Source: a virus. Taken from it: 21,869 nucleotides of DNA. Under the pieces are notes generated by a model. It was not told the DNA's origin. It did no database searches and saw only the letters and a program-made list of their open reading frames with translations. Shown here in pieces: positions 1 to 8,043 of this stretch. Made by a program: the position numbers and the translations under genes. Location: IMG/VR virus record IMGVR_UViG_3300042453_004506, positions 1 to 21,869 of that record; one strand, written 5' to 3'. How positions within the stretch are numbered: position 1 is the stretch's first letter; each line of letters starts with the position of its first letter.

Positions 1-379
1 TCTTGCTATAATTGCCGGTTCCCCCCGCCTTGCGCTTCAGTCTAGTAACGGTCGCTTTCTCACCAGACGAAAGTGCTTTCCATGCTCTGTCGGGAAGATA
101 TCTTTCTCCAGTCTCTTTAGACGGTCGACCGCTTCTTGTTCTCCACCTTTGTCGTGTCCACCTAGAGAGACTAAGGTCTTTTGTCTTTGCCCCGACAAAA
201 CCTCCGCCTCGCTTTTTGTATAACTGGGTCAGGAGTTGGGCTTTTCTTGCAGACCATTTCCCCGGTTCCCCGCCCTTGGAACCATCGGTCACTTGTTTTT
301 TTAGCCTGTCCCATAGCCTAGGCTGTGTTTTCTCTGCAATCTTCCTGTTCTTTACAAAGGCTAGTGCGGCTTTGCCCAT
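1..379 (-). CDS. DUF5872-type small basic phage protein, cut by window edge
   Basis: An open frame starts with ATG at 379 and runs off the left edge with no stop, giving 126 codons. The product is very basic, with recurring K/R and short motifs such as GGEPGKWSARKAQLL, YKKRGGGF, LSRWTRQRWRTR and YLPDRAWKAL. I recognise this pattern from the DUF5872 family of small proteins found in phages and some large algal viruses; their function is unknown. The start lies 2 bases after the stop of the upstream gene, with a GGGGGT purine stretch in front, so it is translationally coupled. The missing part is only the C-terminal tail, since the family is usually about this length. The family name is from memory; the coding call itself is strong. 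A role in virion DNA binding or packaging is only suggested by the charge and the neighbourhood. Confidence 0.8.
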   Translation of the reverse strand, partial: MGKAALAFVKNRKIAEKTQPRLWDRLKKQVTDGSKGGEPGKWSARKAQLLTQLYKKRGGGFVGAKTKDLSLSRWTRQRWRTRSGRPSKETGERYLPDRAWKALSSGEKATVTRLKRKAGGTGNYSK

Positions 380-381
380 GC

Positions 382-807
382 CTACCCCCAAGTCTCATCT
401 CGCCTTGTCAGAAACGAACGAGGAACCGAAACGACAGTCCCATCTTTGCCCGGCCCCCTGTCAATCTCTACAAAAACCCAGTCCGGCGCTCTTGCCGCTT
501 GCTTTTCAGCTTCCGCTTGGCAAAGCTCACACGCCGCGACTTCCGAAATAAGCACCATCTGGCCGTAGGTCATTGCAGTAGTGGGAATGTAGCGCCCGTT
601 AGGATTGGCGTTTTTTAGAGCTGCGGCTACCCACGGTTGCTTTTGCTCTAGGTCGTTGATTTCGACCCATACGCGAATCTTTATTGCGGCCGGCGCTTTA
701 CACTTGAGGCATCGCTGTCGAATTGCAAACGTTCGATGCAGTTCTTCGGCCGTCGTCATTCCGTTGAACAACTTCCTTCTGTGGATGTTTTCTTTTTTGT
801 TGCTCAT
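382..807 (-). CDS. hypothetical protein with two CxxC pairs
   Basis: 141 residues, unrecognised. Cysteine pairs at residues 33/36 (CLKC) and 94/97 (CELC) are spaced like the two halves of a zinc ribbon with a long insert. The segment between them, IRVWVEINDL, resembles a short stretch (GRVWIEVSEL) in the next gene upstream (828-1019), which hints at a shared small beta fold or a duplication. The start is supported by AAGGAG 7 bases before the ATG. It sits 20 bases downstream of the 64-residue gene and 2 bases upstream of the DUF5872-type gene. The product is probably cytosolic, as there is no signal or membrane segment. Function unknown. Confidence 0.72.
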   Translation of the reverse strand: MSNKKENIHRRKLFNGMTTAEELHRTFAIRQRCLKCKAPAAIKIRVWVEINDLEQKQPWVAAALKNANPNGRYIPTTAMTYGQMVLISEVAACELCQAEAEKQAARAPDWVFVEIDRGPGKDGTVVSVPRSFLTRRDETWG

Positions 808-827
808 TGTTTCTCTCCTTGTGCCAC

Positions 828-1019
828 TTACGCGACGATCTCAACTGCATAGACTTCTGCAGAATCTGGCAGCTCACTCACTTCGATCCATACTCGGCCT
901 TCAATTCCGACAATATGGCACTGAACTAGATCTTGATTTCTAAATTGCTTCTTTATCTGATTCCCAGACTTTGGCGGATGAAACATGCACAATCGTGACT
1001 GGATCTTCTCATTCGCCAT
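828..1019 (-). CDS. small hypothetical protein
   Basis: A GTG two codons upstream at 1025 is an alternative start. I prefer the ATG at 1019 because GGAGG lies 9 bases before it, whereas the spacing to the GTG would be only 3. The product is about 63 residues with single cysteines and the segment GRVWIEVSELPDSAEVYAVEIV, similar in look to IRVWVEINDL in the following gene. The start overlaps the end of the HAD gene by 11 bases, so translation is coupled. No family recognised. Confidence 0.6.
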   Translation of the reverse strand: MANEKIQSRLCMFHPPKSGNQIKKQFRNQDLVQCHIVGIEGRVWIEVSELPDSAEVYAVEIVA

Positions 1020-1470
1020 TTTCACTGTCCTCCATCCCGTATTTCTCGATGAGCCACTTCCATGTATGGCCGCCCATTGTCATGCCGTACCGAAGCGCTC
1101 GGTCATCGATAAACACGGCGGCCTGTGGCTTTCCTTGTCGGCCGTCATCAATCGCATCAATCTCGTCTCTAAGATTCTCTTCTACAAAGTCTATCATCTG
1201 CTGATACCTTGCTCGATGCAGAGATCTCTGTTTCTCCCAAGCATTCATGTTTACTTTTTTCTTGCCCGCCCGAACCAGCGGATCGAGCTGCGGGTCTTCC
1301 AGCAAAGCACGAGAAGCTCTCGCCGAATAAAGTAAAACAAGGTGGCCAGCTCTTTTGAACGACCGAAGAGCCTCTTTGGCGTGCGGCAAGAGTTCTAGTG
1401 GAGTTGTCAGATCGTTATAGTCTCTGTCTTGAGAAACGATAGTGCCATCAAAATCAACGGCGATCACCAT
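1009..1470 (-). CDS. HAD-superfamily phosphatase-like protein
   Basis: 153 residues. It begins with the HAD motif I, DFDGT at residues 6-10: D6 would be the nucleophile and D8 the acid/base. A motif II serine or threonine fits S49 in LLYSAR, and an acidic motif IV is seen as IDD at 121-123. The protein is short and has little cap, as in the phage HAD-like proteins related to 5'-nucleotidases or polynucleotide kinase phosphatase domains. The substrate cannot be told from sequence; a nucleotide or a DNA end is the usual guess. The start (ATG at 1470) overlaps the portal stop by 17 bases and has GGAG 6 bases upstream, so it is coupled to the structural operon. Confidence 0.85.
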   Translation of the reverse strand: MVIAVDFDGTIVSQDRDYNDLTTPLELLPHAKEALRSFKRAGHLVLLYSARASRALLEDPQLDPLVRAGKKKVNMNAWEKQRSLHRARYQQMIDFVEENLRDEIDAIDDGRQGKPQAAVFIDDRALRYGMTMGGHTWKWLIEKYGMEDSENGE

Positions 1471-3097
1471 TATAGGCTCCCATCATTTCCTGAATGAGTT
1501 TTCGCTGCTGCTCTTCTTCGTCTCTCAGGAGCTTTTGCAGCAACTCTCCAACGTCTTCAATGTCGAAGAAGGTTGAGACAAACTTGATTGCGTGCTCCTT
1601 GTCAATCAGCTTCGCGGCGACGGCACTTGAAGCCGCTCGAACGGAAACCTCAACATCGTTGATCGAAGGCTTGAAGTATGGCGGCCATTGCAGAGTCATG
1701 ATGCCGCCTTCACCAAGTCTTCTCTCTTCTTTTATGATTTCACCATTGTTGCGATATGACACCTTCGGAGGTAGCTTTAGGTACTGCCTCACGATGGTTT
1801 GTCCATCTTCGTCGTATCTTGGCTCATACAGCTTGCGAGTCGCCTGCATCATGAGTTCCATGAGAGGCAGGAAACATCTTTGCCCATATTGCTCACGGAA
1901 TCGGTCGGCTTTTGCAAGCATCGCAGAGTATCTTTTCTCTATTTCAGTTGCTGTTGTGTTGTTTTGGCCTTTGGTCGTGGTTGAAGAGTCAAGAACGCAT
2001 TGAGCGACCTCTAGGGCATAGTCTCTTAACTCGTGAGCCATATCTCTAGCGGTTTTAGGGCCATCTCCCTTCAGCTCGGCATAAAAGAAGTCGCCACCTT
2101 TCGTGACTTTGATGGCATTATCACTGCCCTTGCGGATTTCTCCAATGTCTAGGTCTTCTACAACCACGGGTGTCGGGTCACAGTTGAACAATACGCCGCG
2201 ATACGCCTGTGAGACGAGAGAGTCGATGGCTTCGACCATTTCATAAATCCCATGACAATCCGGGTCACCATCAATATCGTCAAGAACAGGAAGGTTTTGC
2301 ACCCAAACAACGGGGCAAAATCCTAACTCGTGAATTGCTCTTGTCTTTACTTGCCATCTTGGTTCAGCTCCATCACCGACCTCTGCAGGCTCAAATATGA
2401 TATCTTCAGTTTCAGTGATAATTCGACGATGCCAGAAATTGACTTCTTGCCACTGGCCCCCTACTTGAATGTCTTCAGGCCGCATGTAGCGAATCTCAAG
2501 AGATTTCAGTTTGTTTGTGAAGCTGTCCTTGAATACAGGATTGCACCACCGAGGATCGTGAACCTCAATAACGGGAACACCGTCAATGAACTGAAAGCCT
2601 ACCGCTACAGAACCCATCGCACCGCCGATAGTTCTGGCTAGAATTGCTGTTTGCCACATACGAGATGATTCCGCGAGCGCGGTCACAAAATCTTCAGTAT
2701 CTGGGTCGCCAGCAACACGAAAAGAAGGGTGATTATGCTCGGAAAATAGCAGTCCGGTGAATCGGTCTACAATGACTTTGATAAGATTATAGGGAGCCGT
2801 CGGCTTTCTAAAACGAAGCGGAAATGTTGCTCCTGCGTCATAAAAGCCCGGAGGAATGAAACCCGCTGTTGCTATTGCCTCTGCGTCCAGTTTGCTAACA
2901 GACTCTTTGCCGTCCCAATCAATCTTGCGTGCGTCATAGGCACTACACCTATACCAAGACCAAAGATGATTGAGCTGCTGCTGTCTTGGTGTCATTCCAA
3001 GACGAGCGATCTTGTCACTGTCAGCCATTACGTTCTGATTCAGTGCAGAAACCATCTGTCGCCCTGCGTATGGGTCGTATAAGGTAGCACTACTCAC
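1454..3097 (-). CDS. phage portal protein
   Basis: 547 residues. The call rests on length, position near the large terminase in the packaging/head block, and portal-like features: an N-terminal segment on nucleating at YNLIKVIVDRFTGLLF, a central VxEVHDPRWCNPVF stretch, a long helical stem with ATEIEKRYSAMLAKADRFREQYG, and an acidic helical C-terminus (DEEEQQRKLIQEMM). Portals form the dodecameric ring at the capsid vertex through which DNA is packed and to which the tail joins. The layout resembles the SPP1 gp6-like group, but I cannot confirm the subfamily by eye. It overlaps the preceding 257-residue gene by an ATGA junction and the HAD gene by 17 bases. Confidence 0.75.
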   Translation of the reverse strand: MSSATLYDPYAGRQMVSALNQNVMADSDKIARLGMTPRQQQLNHLWSWYRCSAYDARKIDWDGKESVSKLDAEAIATAGFIPPGFYDAGATFPLRFRKPTAPYNLIKVIVDRFTGLLFSEHNHPSFRVAGDPDTEDFVTALAESSRMWQTAILARTIGGAMGSVAVGFQFIDGVPVIEVHDPRWCNPVFKDSFTNKLKSLEIRYMRPEDIQVGGQWQEVNFWHRRIITETEDIIFEPAEVGDGAEPRWQVKTRAIHELGFCPVVWVQNLPVLDDIDGDPDCHGIYEMVEAIDSLVSQAYRGVLFNCDPTPVVVEDLDIGEIRKGSDNAIKVTKGGDFFYAELKGDGPKTARDMAHELRDYALEVAQCVLDSSTTTKGQNNTTATEIEKRYSAMLAKADRFREQYGQRCFLPLMELMMQATRKLYEPRYDEDGQTIVRQYLKLPPKVSYRNNGEIIKEERRLGEGGIMTLQWPPYFKPSINDVEVSVRAASSAVAAKLIDKEHAIKFVSTFFDIEDVGELLQKLLRDEEEQQRKLIQEMMGAYNGDRR

Positions 3098-3867
3098 GGC
3101 GTTCTCCGTTCTTCCGCTTCTAAGATTCGTGCATTCGCTTGAGCGGCAAGATTTCGCAGCCGGTCAAGCCTCTTCAATGCGTCTTCTTGACTCATTTCTG
3201 TGACAGCGACATGACTGTCAGGCTCTCCCATCAACAGTCGCTCTAAGCGGATTGCTGCTTCGACAGAACCTTGCCAAGTCTCAATATACCCTGATAACTT
3301 AGAAACTACATTCAATTTTTGCATTGTGTTCAACTTTGGAAGTTCGTTTGCAATGTCTCCGATGGCTGTTTCTATGGTTGTCATTGCCTTCTTGATTGTC
3401 GGAGCCTGCTGCGAAAGCACAGCCTTCAGTGCACGAACATATTTTATTGATCCGAGACGATCCTCTACGGTTTCGGCAATTATTTCCGCAGTCTCATGTA
3501 TTTCTTTGGCATGATTTTCCGTGTTGCTGTGTCGAATCGAGTGGCGAACGAGCTTCATCTTTTCTTCTTCAATGTCAAACTCTTCGGCGAGGTTTAGTTC
3601 GGGAGGCATTTCGGATAGCCGTTCTTGAGGAAGGCCGTTTTTCTCTCGAATCATATTCATTGCAAGTTCCCTTGCAATTCTCTGCTCTTCCGCAATTACA
3701 GCAAAAATTGATGCTCTCGGCGGATTCTGAGTTCCGCTCTTGTAGATTCTTTCGACCAGATCGGAGTCGAGGCCAAGTTCTCGTGAGACATCGCTGCAGG
3801 TTCTGCCTAGCCGAAACAGAGACAGCATCTGATAGTACTGGTCTTTTTGGACTACTGTGTGGTTCAT
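3094..3867 (-). CDS. HTH protein upstream of portal, possible small terminase subunit
   Basis: 257 residues. Residues 8-45 (YYQMLSLFRLGRTCSDVSREL and following) look like a helix-turn-helix of the type found at the N-terminus of small terminase subunits and other recombinase-like DNA-binding proteins. The rest is charged and almost all helical, with a probable coiled coil around residues 95-215 and a final arginine-rich tail. AGGAG lies 6 bases before the ATG. The four-base overlap with the portal gene ties it to head assembly or packaging. A small terminase is a reasonable guess, yet TerL lies 2.2 kb upstream and 257 residues is long for a TerS, so an HTH regulator or a head accessory protein remains possible. 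Confidence 0.7.
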   Translation of the reverse strand: MNHTVVQKDQYYQMLSLFRLGRTCSDVSRELGLDSDLVERIYKSGTQNPPRASIFAVIAEEQRIARELAMNMIREKNGLPQERLSEMPPELNLAEEFDIEEEKMKLVRHSIRHSNTENHAKEIHETAEIIAETVEDRLGSIKYVRALKAVLSQQAPTIKKAMTTIETAIGDIANELPKLNTMQKLNVVSKLSGYIETWQGSVEAAIRLERLLMGEPDSHVAVTEMSQEDALKRLDRLRNLAAQANARILEAEERRTP

Positions 3868-3889
3868 GCTTATCTCCTAGAGGTTTTTG

Positions 3890-4519
3890 CTACTGTGGTT
3901 CTGCCATTATGCGAATAATTGCCAGCGCTTTTTCCTCGTCCTCGTCGAGAGGAATATTCAACCACATTTTCATCCATTTCTTTTTTGTATCTTCAGAGAC
4001 ATTGAAGAAGATAGCCGGCGACTTTGACTCTTTTTCTTGAAGCAACGACTGGTCGTCCCCAAAGAGGTCACCCATGTCTCCGACTCCATCTAGGAGTTCT
4101 TTCTCAAAACTCGCATCATTGACTAGGTCAGCAAGCAAAGATGAGATTCCACTACGCTCGTCCGCGTCGACAAAATCGGCCAGAGCACTGATCGCATCCT
4201 TGTCCGTCTCTGCTAGTGCGGCAATCGGGTCGATTGTGGCAAGAATCGTCGCCTCTTCCTTCTCTGAAAGACTTACATACTTCACAGGAATCTTCTCTTC
4301 CCCCTTGGAAGCGGCAAGCTCTACTCGAAGGTGTCCATCAACGATCAGTCCTGTTTCTTGGTTCACGATAACTTCTTGCACCCACCCGACCGTTGAGAGT
4401 ACTTCATTCAATACATCTTTCTGATGCTGAGGATGCACTCTCCAATTCCTCGGATTTGCAACAAGCTCTTTGGGATTTGCTAGCCCGCTTGCAATGATTC
4501 TATTTTTATAGCTCTTCAT
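3890..4519 (-). CDS. ParB/Srx-fold protein (ParB N-domain-like)
   Basis: 209 residues. The N-terminal 90 residues match the ParB-like nuclease/sulfiredoxin fold: ANPRNWRVHP at 21-30, a helix, then IVNQETGLIVDGHLRVELA at 52-69, where the G-H-x-R motif forms the nucleotide-binding site in ParB and Srx relatives. It is followed by EKEEATILATIDPIAALAE, a typical continuation in phage members. The C-terminal half is acidic and helical. In phages this family often sits next to a DNA methylase and is thought to bind or nick DNA; here a Dam-type methylase lies just upstream, separated by one small gene. The start overlaps the 60-residue gene by ATGA. Enzymatic activity (CTPase, nuclease) is not provable from sequence. 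Confidence 0.85.
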   Translation of the reverse strand: MKSYKNRIIASGLANPKELVANPRNWRVHPQHQKDVLNEVLSTVGWVQEVIVNQETGLIVDGHLRVELAASKGEEKIPVKYVSLSEKEEATILATIDPIAALAETDKDAISALADFVDADERSGISSLLADLVNDASFEKELLDGVGDMGDLFGDDQSLLQEKESKSPAIFFNVSEDTKKKWMKMWLNIPLDEDEEKALAIIRIMAEPQ

Positions 4520-4698
4520 TTGCGTCTCTTCTTCACCAAAGGCGTTTCATCATACTTGTTTCTTTTGGGAGCAGGCTCTTGCACAAAGTCAAAACTCGCT
4601 TGTTCTTCAAGTCCCGCTTGTGTCTTTTTTGTAAGGTCTTGGTTTATTTCTCTCCAGTAAATTAGCTCACTACTTTTCTTTGTTTCCTGTTCTGACAT
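4516..4698 (-). CDS. small charged hypothetical protein between methylase and ParB-like genes
   Basis: 60 residues, highly charged, with a basic C-terminus (ETPLVKKRRK) and no cysteine or membrane segment. It overlaps the methylase gene by 29 bases and the ParB-like gene by ATGA, which makes it a credible coupled gene despite its size. AAGGA lies about 9 bases before the ATG. It may be a small partner of the methylase or ParB-like protein; that is inference from position only. Confidence 0.6.
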   Translation of the reverse strand: MSEQETKKSSELIYWREINQDLTKKTQAGLEEQASFDFVQEPAPKRNKYDETPLVKKRRK

Positions 4699-5188
4699 TC
4701 TGTATTTTCCTTAGAAGCTTTCCGTGCTCGCCAAAAACATCACAAAATAGTTGTTCTCTATGTCCGAAATACACTATTGCCGACGGGAATGGAGCTGATG
4801 ATGGAGCGCCAAGAAAAGTAAGGCGACCTGACCAAAACAAGCAAAGGTTGCAATACTCTAGCATCAATTGCATCCAAAACGTATCTGTGCGAGAAGGAAC
4901 GAGAGCGATAATCTCCGTCCCGTCTCTTCCTTCCATGACCATCTTTCGACTCCAATCCGCAATTACTCTGCCATACGGTGGATTGCAGTATACCAATCCA
5001 CGACCGTTCCACGCCGCCCTTAGGCCATCTTGTCCATTTTCTAGCGAAAGACTTTCTCGTGCCCCAACAAGAGAATTGGGATTCGAGCATGGGTCAAGAC
5101 CAATCTCTCCCATCTTCTTAACAAGATCGACGACTTTCTGAGGGGTATTCCAGTCGATTCGGTCTGATGAAAAAAGCGCATTTTCCAT
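4670..5188 (-). CDS. dam: phage DNA N-6-adenine methyltransferase (Dam-type)
   Basis: 172 residues, the usual size of the phage Dam family. Visible motifs are DWNTP at 12-16, GLDPCSNP at 30-37 (the SAM-binding region of this family) and CNPPYG at 68-73, the catalytic motif IV that acts on the adenine amino group. There is no restriction partner nearby, so this is an orphan methylase, probably protecting phage DNA or marking it for packaging or gene control. Relatives are often GATC-specific, but specificity is not readable here. It matters because four promoters in this window carry a GATC in the spacer. It lies 2 bases after the transglycosylase stop and overlaps the next gene by 29 bases. 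Confidence 0.88.
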   Translation of the reverse strand: MENALFSSDRIDWNTPQKVVDLVKKMGEIGLDPCSNPNSLVGARESLSLENGQDGLRAAWNGRGLVYCNPPYGRVIADWSRKMVMEGRDGTEIIALVPSRTDTFWMQLMLEYCNLCLFWSGRLTFLGAPSSAPFPSAIVYFGHREQLFCDVFGEHGKLLRKIQNVRTGNKEK

Positions 5189-5190
5189 AA

Positions 5191-5706
5191 CTATTTGTCC
5201 TCACTCGTCTTGTTCTTAGAAGCCGCTGCTTTCTCGTACGCCTCTTTATAGAGAGAGCCGATCTTTAGTATTCTTGCCGCGTGCTTGACCGCCTTGCTTG
5301 ATTTTGTGCATATGCTTCCGGCCGCGTAACATGCGATCATGAATGTCTCTTTGTCCGTCGTGCCCTTCGGAGCTTGCTCTTTCCAGCCTAAAAGAATTCG
5401 AGGAATAGCCTGTAGAGAAATCTTAGGTTCTTTGAGCTGGGAACATGTCTCCGGCACAAAAGACGGATTGATTTGCCCGATGCCGCAGCATGACCCGTCA
5501 AATGCGTTTACGTCCCACCTCGACTCGTTCCAAACAATCGCGGCAATAATAAAAGGATTGATGCCGTACTTCTCTGCTGAAGCGATGAGCGACTCTGCAT
5601 TCTCACAGGCAACCTTCACTGACTTTGAAGTCATTTCATACTTGCTTCCTTTAGCGGACATTGCCTCGATTGCCATACACATTACGACAGCGCTTAGTGG
5701 TTCCAT
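5191..5706 (-). CDS. lytic transglycosylase, SLT domain
   Basis: 171 residues from the chosen start. An ATG four codons upstream (5718) is in frame but lacks a Shine-Dalgarno site, whereas GGAG lies 6 bases before the ATG at 5706. The SLT goose-lysozyme-like fold is shown by YGINPFIIAAIVWNESRWD at 48-65, with E61 as catalytic acid, followed by CCGIGQINP at 73-81. The enzyme cleaves the MurNAc-GlcNAc bond of peptidoglycan to make 1,6-anhydroMurNAc. A cluster of non-polar residues at the N-terminus (LSAVVMCMAIEAM) could be a weak export signal. Its place in the packaging/head block suggests a virion enzyme for DNA entry, though an endolysin role is possible; I see no clear holin beside it. Confidence 0.88.
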   Translation of the reverse strand: MEPLSAVVMCMAIEAMSAKGSKYEMTSKSVKVACENAESLIASAEKYGINPFIIAAIVWNESRWDVNAFDGSCCGIGQINPSFVPETCSQLKEPKISLQAIPRILLGWKEQAPKGTTDKETFMIACYAAGSICTKSSKAVKHAARILKIGSLYKEAYEKAAASKNKTSEDK

Positions 5707-5749
5707 CTCATTCTCCATTCAAAGGCCGTAAAAGGCTCTGTTCTCTCCT

Positions 5750-6031
5750 TTAATTGGAGGCGTGTCTTATCTTCTCGCCTCGTCTGCGGTTTTGCCGAAG
5801 AGATACTTGCTCACACTTTTCATATAGTTGCAAGTCTTCAGCCCGTGCGTTTCCGGAGGCCAGCATCGAGTCTCTATGCAAAAGAATTGCAGAAAGGATG
5901 TCTTTTAGGTCTTCTTGGAAGGTTCCCAGCAAAAACATTGCTTCTTGGAAGGTGCTTTTCATCACAACAGCGTCTTTATCTACTGTGATGAGAGTCTTGA
6001 GACTAGGTATCGTAGGCTTACGCTTCTTCAT
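5750..6031 (-). CDS. hypothetical protein, first gene after a sigma70 promoter
   Basis: 93 residues, basic at both ends and helical in the middle (FQEAMFLLGTFQEDLKDILSAILLHRDSML). No family recognised. GAGAGG precedes the ATG by 5 bases, and the promoter at 6054-6082 would start transcription about 16 bases upstream, so this is the first gene of the transcript that then runs through the transglycosylase, Dam, ParB-like and portal genes. Confidence 0.7.
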   Translation of the reverse strand: MKKRKPTIPSLKTLITVDKDAVVMKSTFQEAMFLLGTFQEDLKDILSAILLHRDSMLASGNARAEDLQLYEKCEQVSLRQNRRRGEKIRHASN

Positions 6032-6053
6032 TGTGACCTCTCAATCGCAAAGC

Positions 6054-6082
6054 AAAATACCCGAAGAGAGATCTGGTGTCAA
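6054..6082 (-). promoter_or_regulatory. sigma70-type promoter with GATC in the spacer
   Basis: Read on the minus strand: TTGACA (-35), a spacer of exactly 17 bases, then TATTTT (-10). The spacer begins CCAGATCT. The predicted start is near 6047, 16 bases before the ATG of the 93-residue gene. The whole gap between that gene and TerL is only 59 bases, so the promoter occupies it. It is the best-looking of four promoters that share TTGACA-N3-GATCT. Confidence 0.75.
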
Positions 6083-6090
6083 CAATAGAT

Positions 6091-7536
6091 TTACCGAGAA
6101 AACAGGTTGAGCTTTCCTGTTTGTGGCCTTGCCTTTACGCCTGTAGTTGTAGTTCGGCGGTAGGCTTCTCTAGCAAACCACGAGGCCATCAAATGGTCGC
6201 CGGTGTGAGAGTCTGGAGAATAGTACATCATGTCTGCGATCCATGATTCAATCTCGGAGTCACAGACACCACCTCTATTTGGGATAATCCATTGCCCATT
6301 GGCCAACTCCGCAAACATGCTTTCAATACCAAACTCCGGGTTGGCTTTGTTTCTGCCCGTCGTGAAGCCCTCGACTGGAATTCTATGCTGCATTGCGAGC
6401 TGACGAATGAAGTCCTGTGCGGCGTTGTTCTCGACCATGATCTTCGAGTGATATCGCTTGTGCATCATCACAATCTCGTCAACAATCTCATCAACACCGT
6501 AGCGACCAGAGGTAATGTTCAGAATCTCTCTGGCACCGTCGGGATGTACAGCAATTGTAAAAAACACGGTCTTGTCTGATTTTGCGTGCCGCTGCACCGC
6601 AAGATCCACTCCTGTATATGTAAAGTAGCCTTGCGGAACATACGAGAGTGCGTAGCACATTTCCTTTCCGTTACCTCGCTCTAAGCACAGGTCTATCCAC
6701 TCTCTCTTGCAGAGACTGGAAGCCTCGTCACGAGCCAAACAGAGCATCTGCCTTGCAAACTCTAAGGGGCCAAGCTCTATTTTCTTTTTCTCTATGCGCT
6801 CGATAGGCCACCTTTCAGGCCAGTGCGAGTCTCCTTCGTCGGTAAGAACTGGAAATCGAACTCCGGCAAACCCTCGCTGGTTCACTAGTCGATGTAGCAA
6901 GTCATCCGGATGATATGCTGTTCCTACGCAAATAACTCTAGCGTTGTGAGTCAAGCGTCCTGCGACGGCCGAAGCATACCAGTTCCATGTCTCATCTCTT
7001 TGATATTTGGTTCGAGTGTTTTCGTAGTCGAGAATGTCATCGAGAATGATCAGATCGAGACGTGAACCCGTAATGTTTCCGTGAACACCGCACGATTGAA
7101 TCGTCGGGTCTTTGGCGTTTGTCTTTCGCTCGACGGTTAGAGCGTTGTGAGTCCACGGCTTTGACGGTTTCAGGTGGGGGAAAACGTTGTGCAGCCTTGT
7201 GCTTTTCTCTATGTAGTTGGCGAGAAGATTTATCATCTTTTCGGATTGATTCGAGGTGTTAGAGATAATTGCACATCTGATTGACGGATTCTTGCCGATC
7301 CGAAACAGCAATTCGGCCACGTTGATTTGTTGCGTTTTCCCGGCCTCTATATGCGCCCATATGACGACTCTATCGTTCCTGTTTATTAGTTCATGCCACG
7401 CAACGTGGTGCGGAGCCTGCATGATAGTCTCGCCTGTCTCCTCATCTTGAAGGACATACTCCGCAAAGACGTTGATGTCGTGACGAGCAAGAGTAACTAT
7501 TAGTTCTTCCGTCTCACTCATGCCCTTGGTTGCCAT
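6091..7536 (-). CDS. terL: terminase large subunit
   Basis: 481 residues, usual length. ATPase domain: a variant Walker A, HIEAGKTQQ, at 62-70; Walker B with catalytic acid, DLIILDD, at 161-167; and a coupling-type motif CVGTAYHPDDLLH at 203-215. The RNase H-like nuclease has acidic residues at D311 (TGVDLAVQ), E369 (IMVENNAAQ) and D447 (TGDHLMASW). The enzyme cuts the concatemer and pumps DNA through the portal. GGAG lies 9 bases before the ATG at 7536; a second ATG five codons in is possible. The start overlaps the 126-residue gene by 23 bases. The Walker A differs from GxxxxGKT by having HIEAGKT, as in a known set of phage terminases. Confidence 0.95.
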   Translation of the reverse strand: MATKGMSETEELIVTLARHDINVFAEYVLQDEETGETIMQAPHHVAWHELINRNDRVVIWAHIEAGKTQQINVAELLFRIGKNPSIRCAIISNTSNQSEKMINLLANYIEKSTRLHNVFPHLKPSKPWTHNALTVERKTNAKDPTIQSCGVHGNITGSRLDLIILDDILDYENTRTKYQRDETWNWYASAVAGRLTHNARVICVGTAYHPDDLLHRLVNQRGFAGVRFPVLTDEGDSHWPERWPIERIEKKKIELGPLEFARQMLCLARDEASSLCKREWIDLCLERGNGKEMCYALSYVPQGYFTYTGVDLAVQRHAKSDKTVFFTIAVHPDGAREILNITSGRYGVDEIVDEIVMMHKRYHSKIMVENNAAQDFIRQLAMQHRIPVEGFTTGRNKANPEFGIESMFAELANGQWIIPNRGGVCDSEIESWIADMMYYSPDSHTGDHLMASWFAREAYRRTTTTGVKARPQTGKLNLFSR

Positions 7537-7894
7537 TGGTCTCTTCTCCTAGTAAATGGTTCTCCTTGCTATCGTTACTGATGTCTGGCACGCCCGACCA
7601 GAGTATTCTCGCGACGAAGTCACACAAGACTTTGTCGCTTGGCTCTTGCATCTCAACGATTGCAGCATGGCGAATTGTGTGCGCCCATAGATATAGCTTT
7701 TCCTGTGGAGATTCATACTGAGACTCCATCCACTCCAGCACAGAAACCCTTGACTCTTGCCGTTGCAGAAGACCTCTCATGCAGAATAAAATCTCTCTAC
7801 AGACTAAAAAAAGACTCTCTTTGCTAGTTCCTTGTCGGTCTAGTTTAGATAGAAGCGCTCTCGCTTCTTTCTTTTCTTCCCGAAGTTCGACCAT
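7514..7894 (-). CDS. hypothetical protein directly upstream of terL
   Basis: 126 residues, mostly helical and charged, with two cysteines around residues 32 and 38 and an acidic C-terminus (SNDSKENHLLGEETN). It overlaps terL by 23 bases and the preceding zinc-ribbon gene by 55 bases; the latter is long, so the true start may be further in. Its place just before terL would suit a small terminase subunit, but I see no HTH, and the 257-residue HTH protein near the portal is a competitor for that role. Function unknown. Confidence 0.6.
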   Translation of the reverse strand: MVELREEKKEARALLSKLDRQGTSKESLFLVCREILFCMRGLLQRQESRVSVLEWMESQYESPQEKLYLWAHTIRHAAIVEMQEPSDKVLCDFVARILWSGVPDISNDSKENHLLGEETNGNQGHE

Positions 7895-8043
7895 AGACTC
7901 TCTCTTTGCCGCAAGTAGCTAAGAATGTCCGGAGCACACTCCCCGCAAAACAAGATTCCGATTCCAACTAGGGACATTGCCTCTTGCGACGTGCAGCAGC
8001 ATTCATCGCAGACAAGAGTCGTACACTGGAGCTGAAATAACAT
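7840..8043 (-). CDS. small zinc-ribbon protein
   Basis: 67 residues. Cysteines at 12, 15-17 (CDECCC) and 33/36 (CGEC) give a CxxC-x17-CxxC zinc ribbon, and the C-terminus is strongly basic (FGKKRKKRERF). The start codon overlaps the previous stop as TAATG. Such small ribbons are common in phage early regions and may bind DNA, RNA polymerase or other proteins; nothing more specific can be said. Confidence 0.65.
   Translation of the reverse strand: MLFQLQCTTLVCDECCCTSQEAMSLVGIGILFCGECAPDILSYLRQRESLWSNFGKKRKKRERFYLN

Noticed and set aside
12-551. Plus-strand open frame of 179 codons at the left end
   Set aside because: It lies opposite a better minus-strand frame (DUF5872-type, 1-379) and the 141-residue gene; its product is low-complexity Ser/Pro/Leu and has no ribosome site.
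3396-4040. Plus-strand 214-codon frame
   Set aside because: It is antisense to the HTH and ParB-like genes, which have motifs and Shine-Dalgarno sites; the product is Ser/Phe/Cys-rich with no family features.
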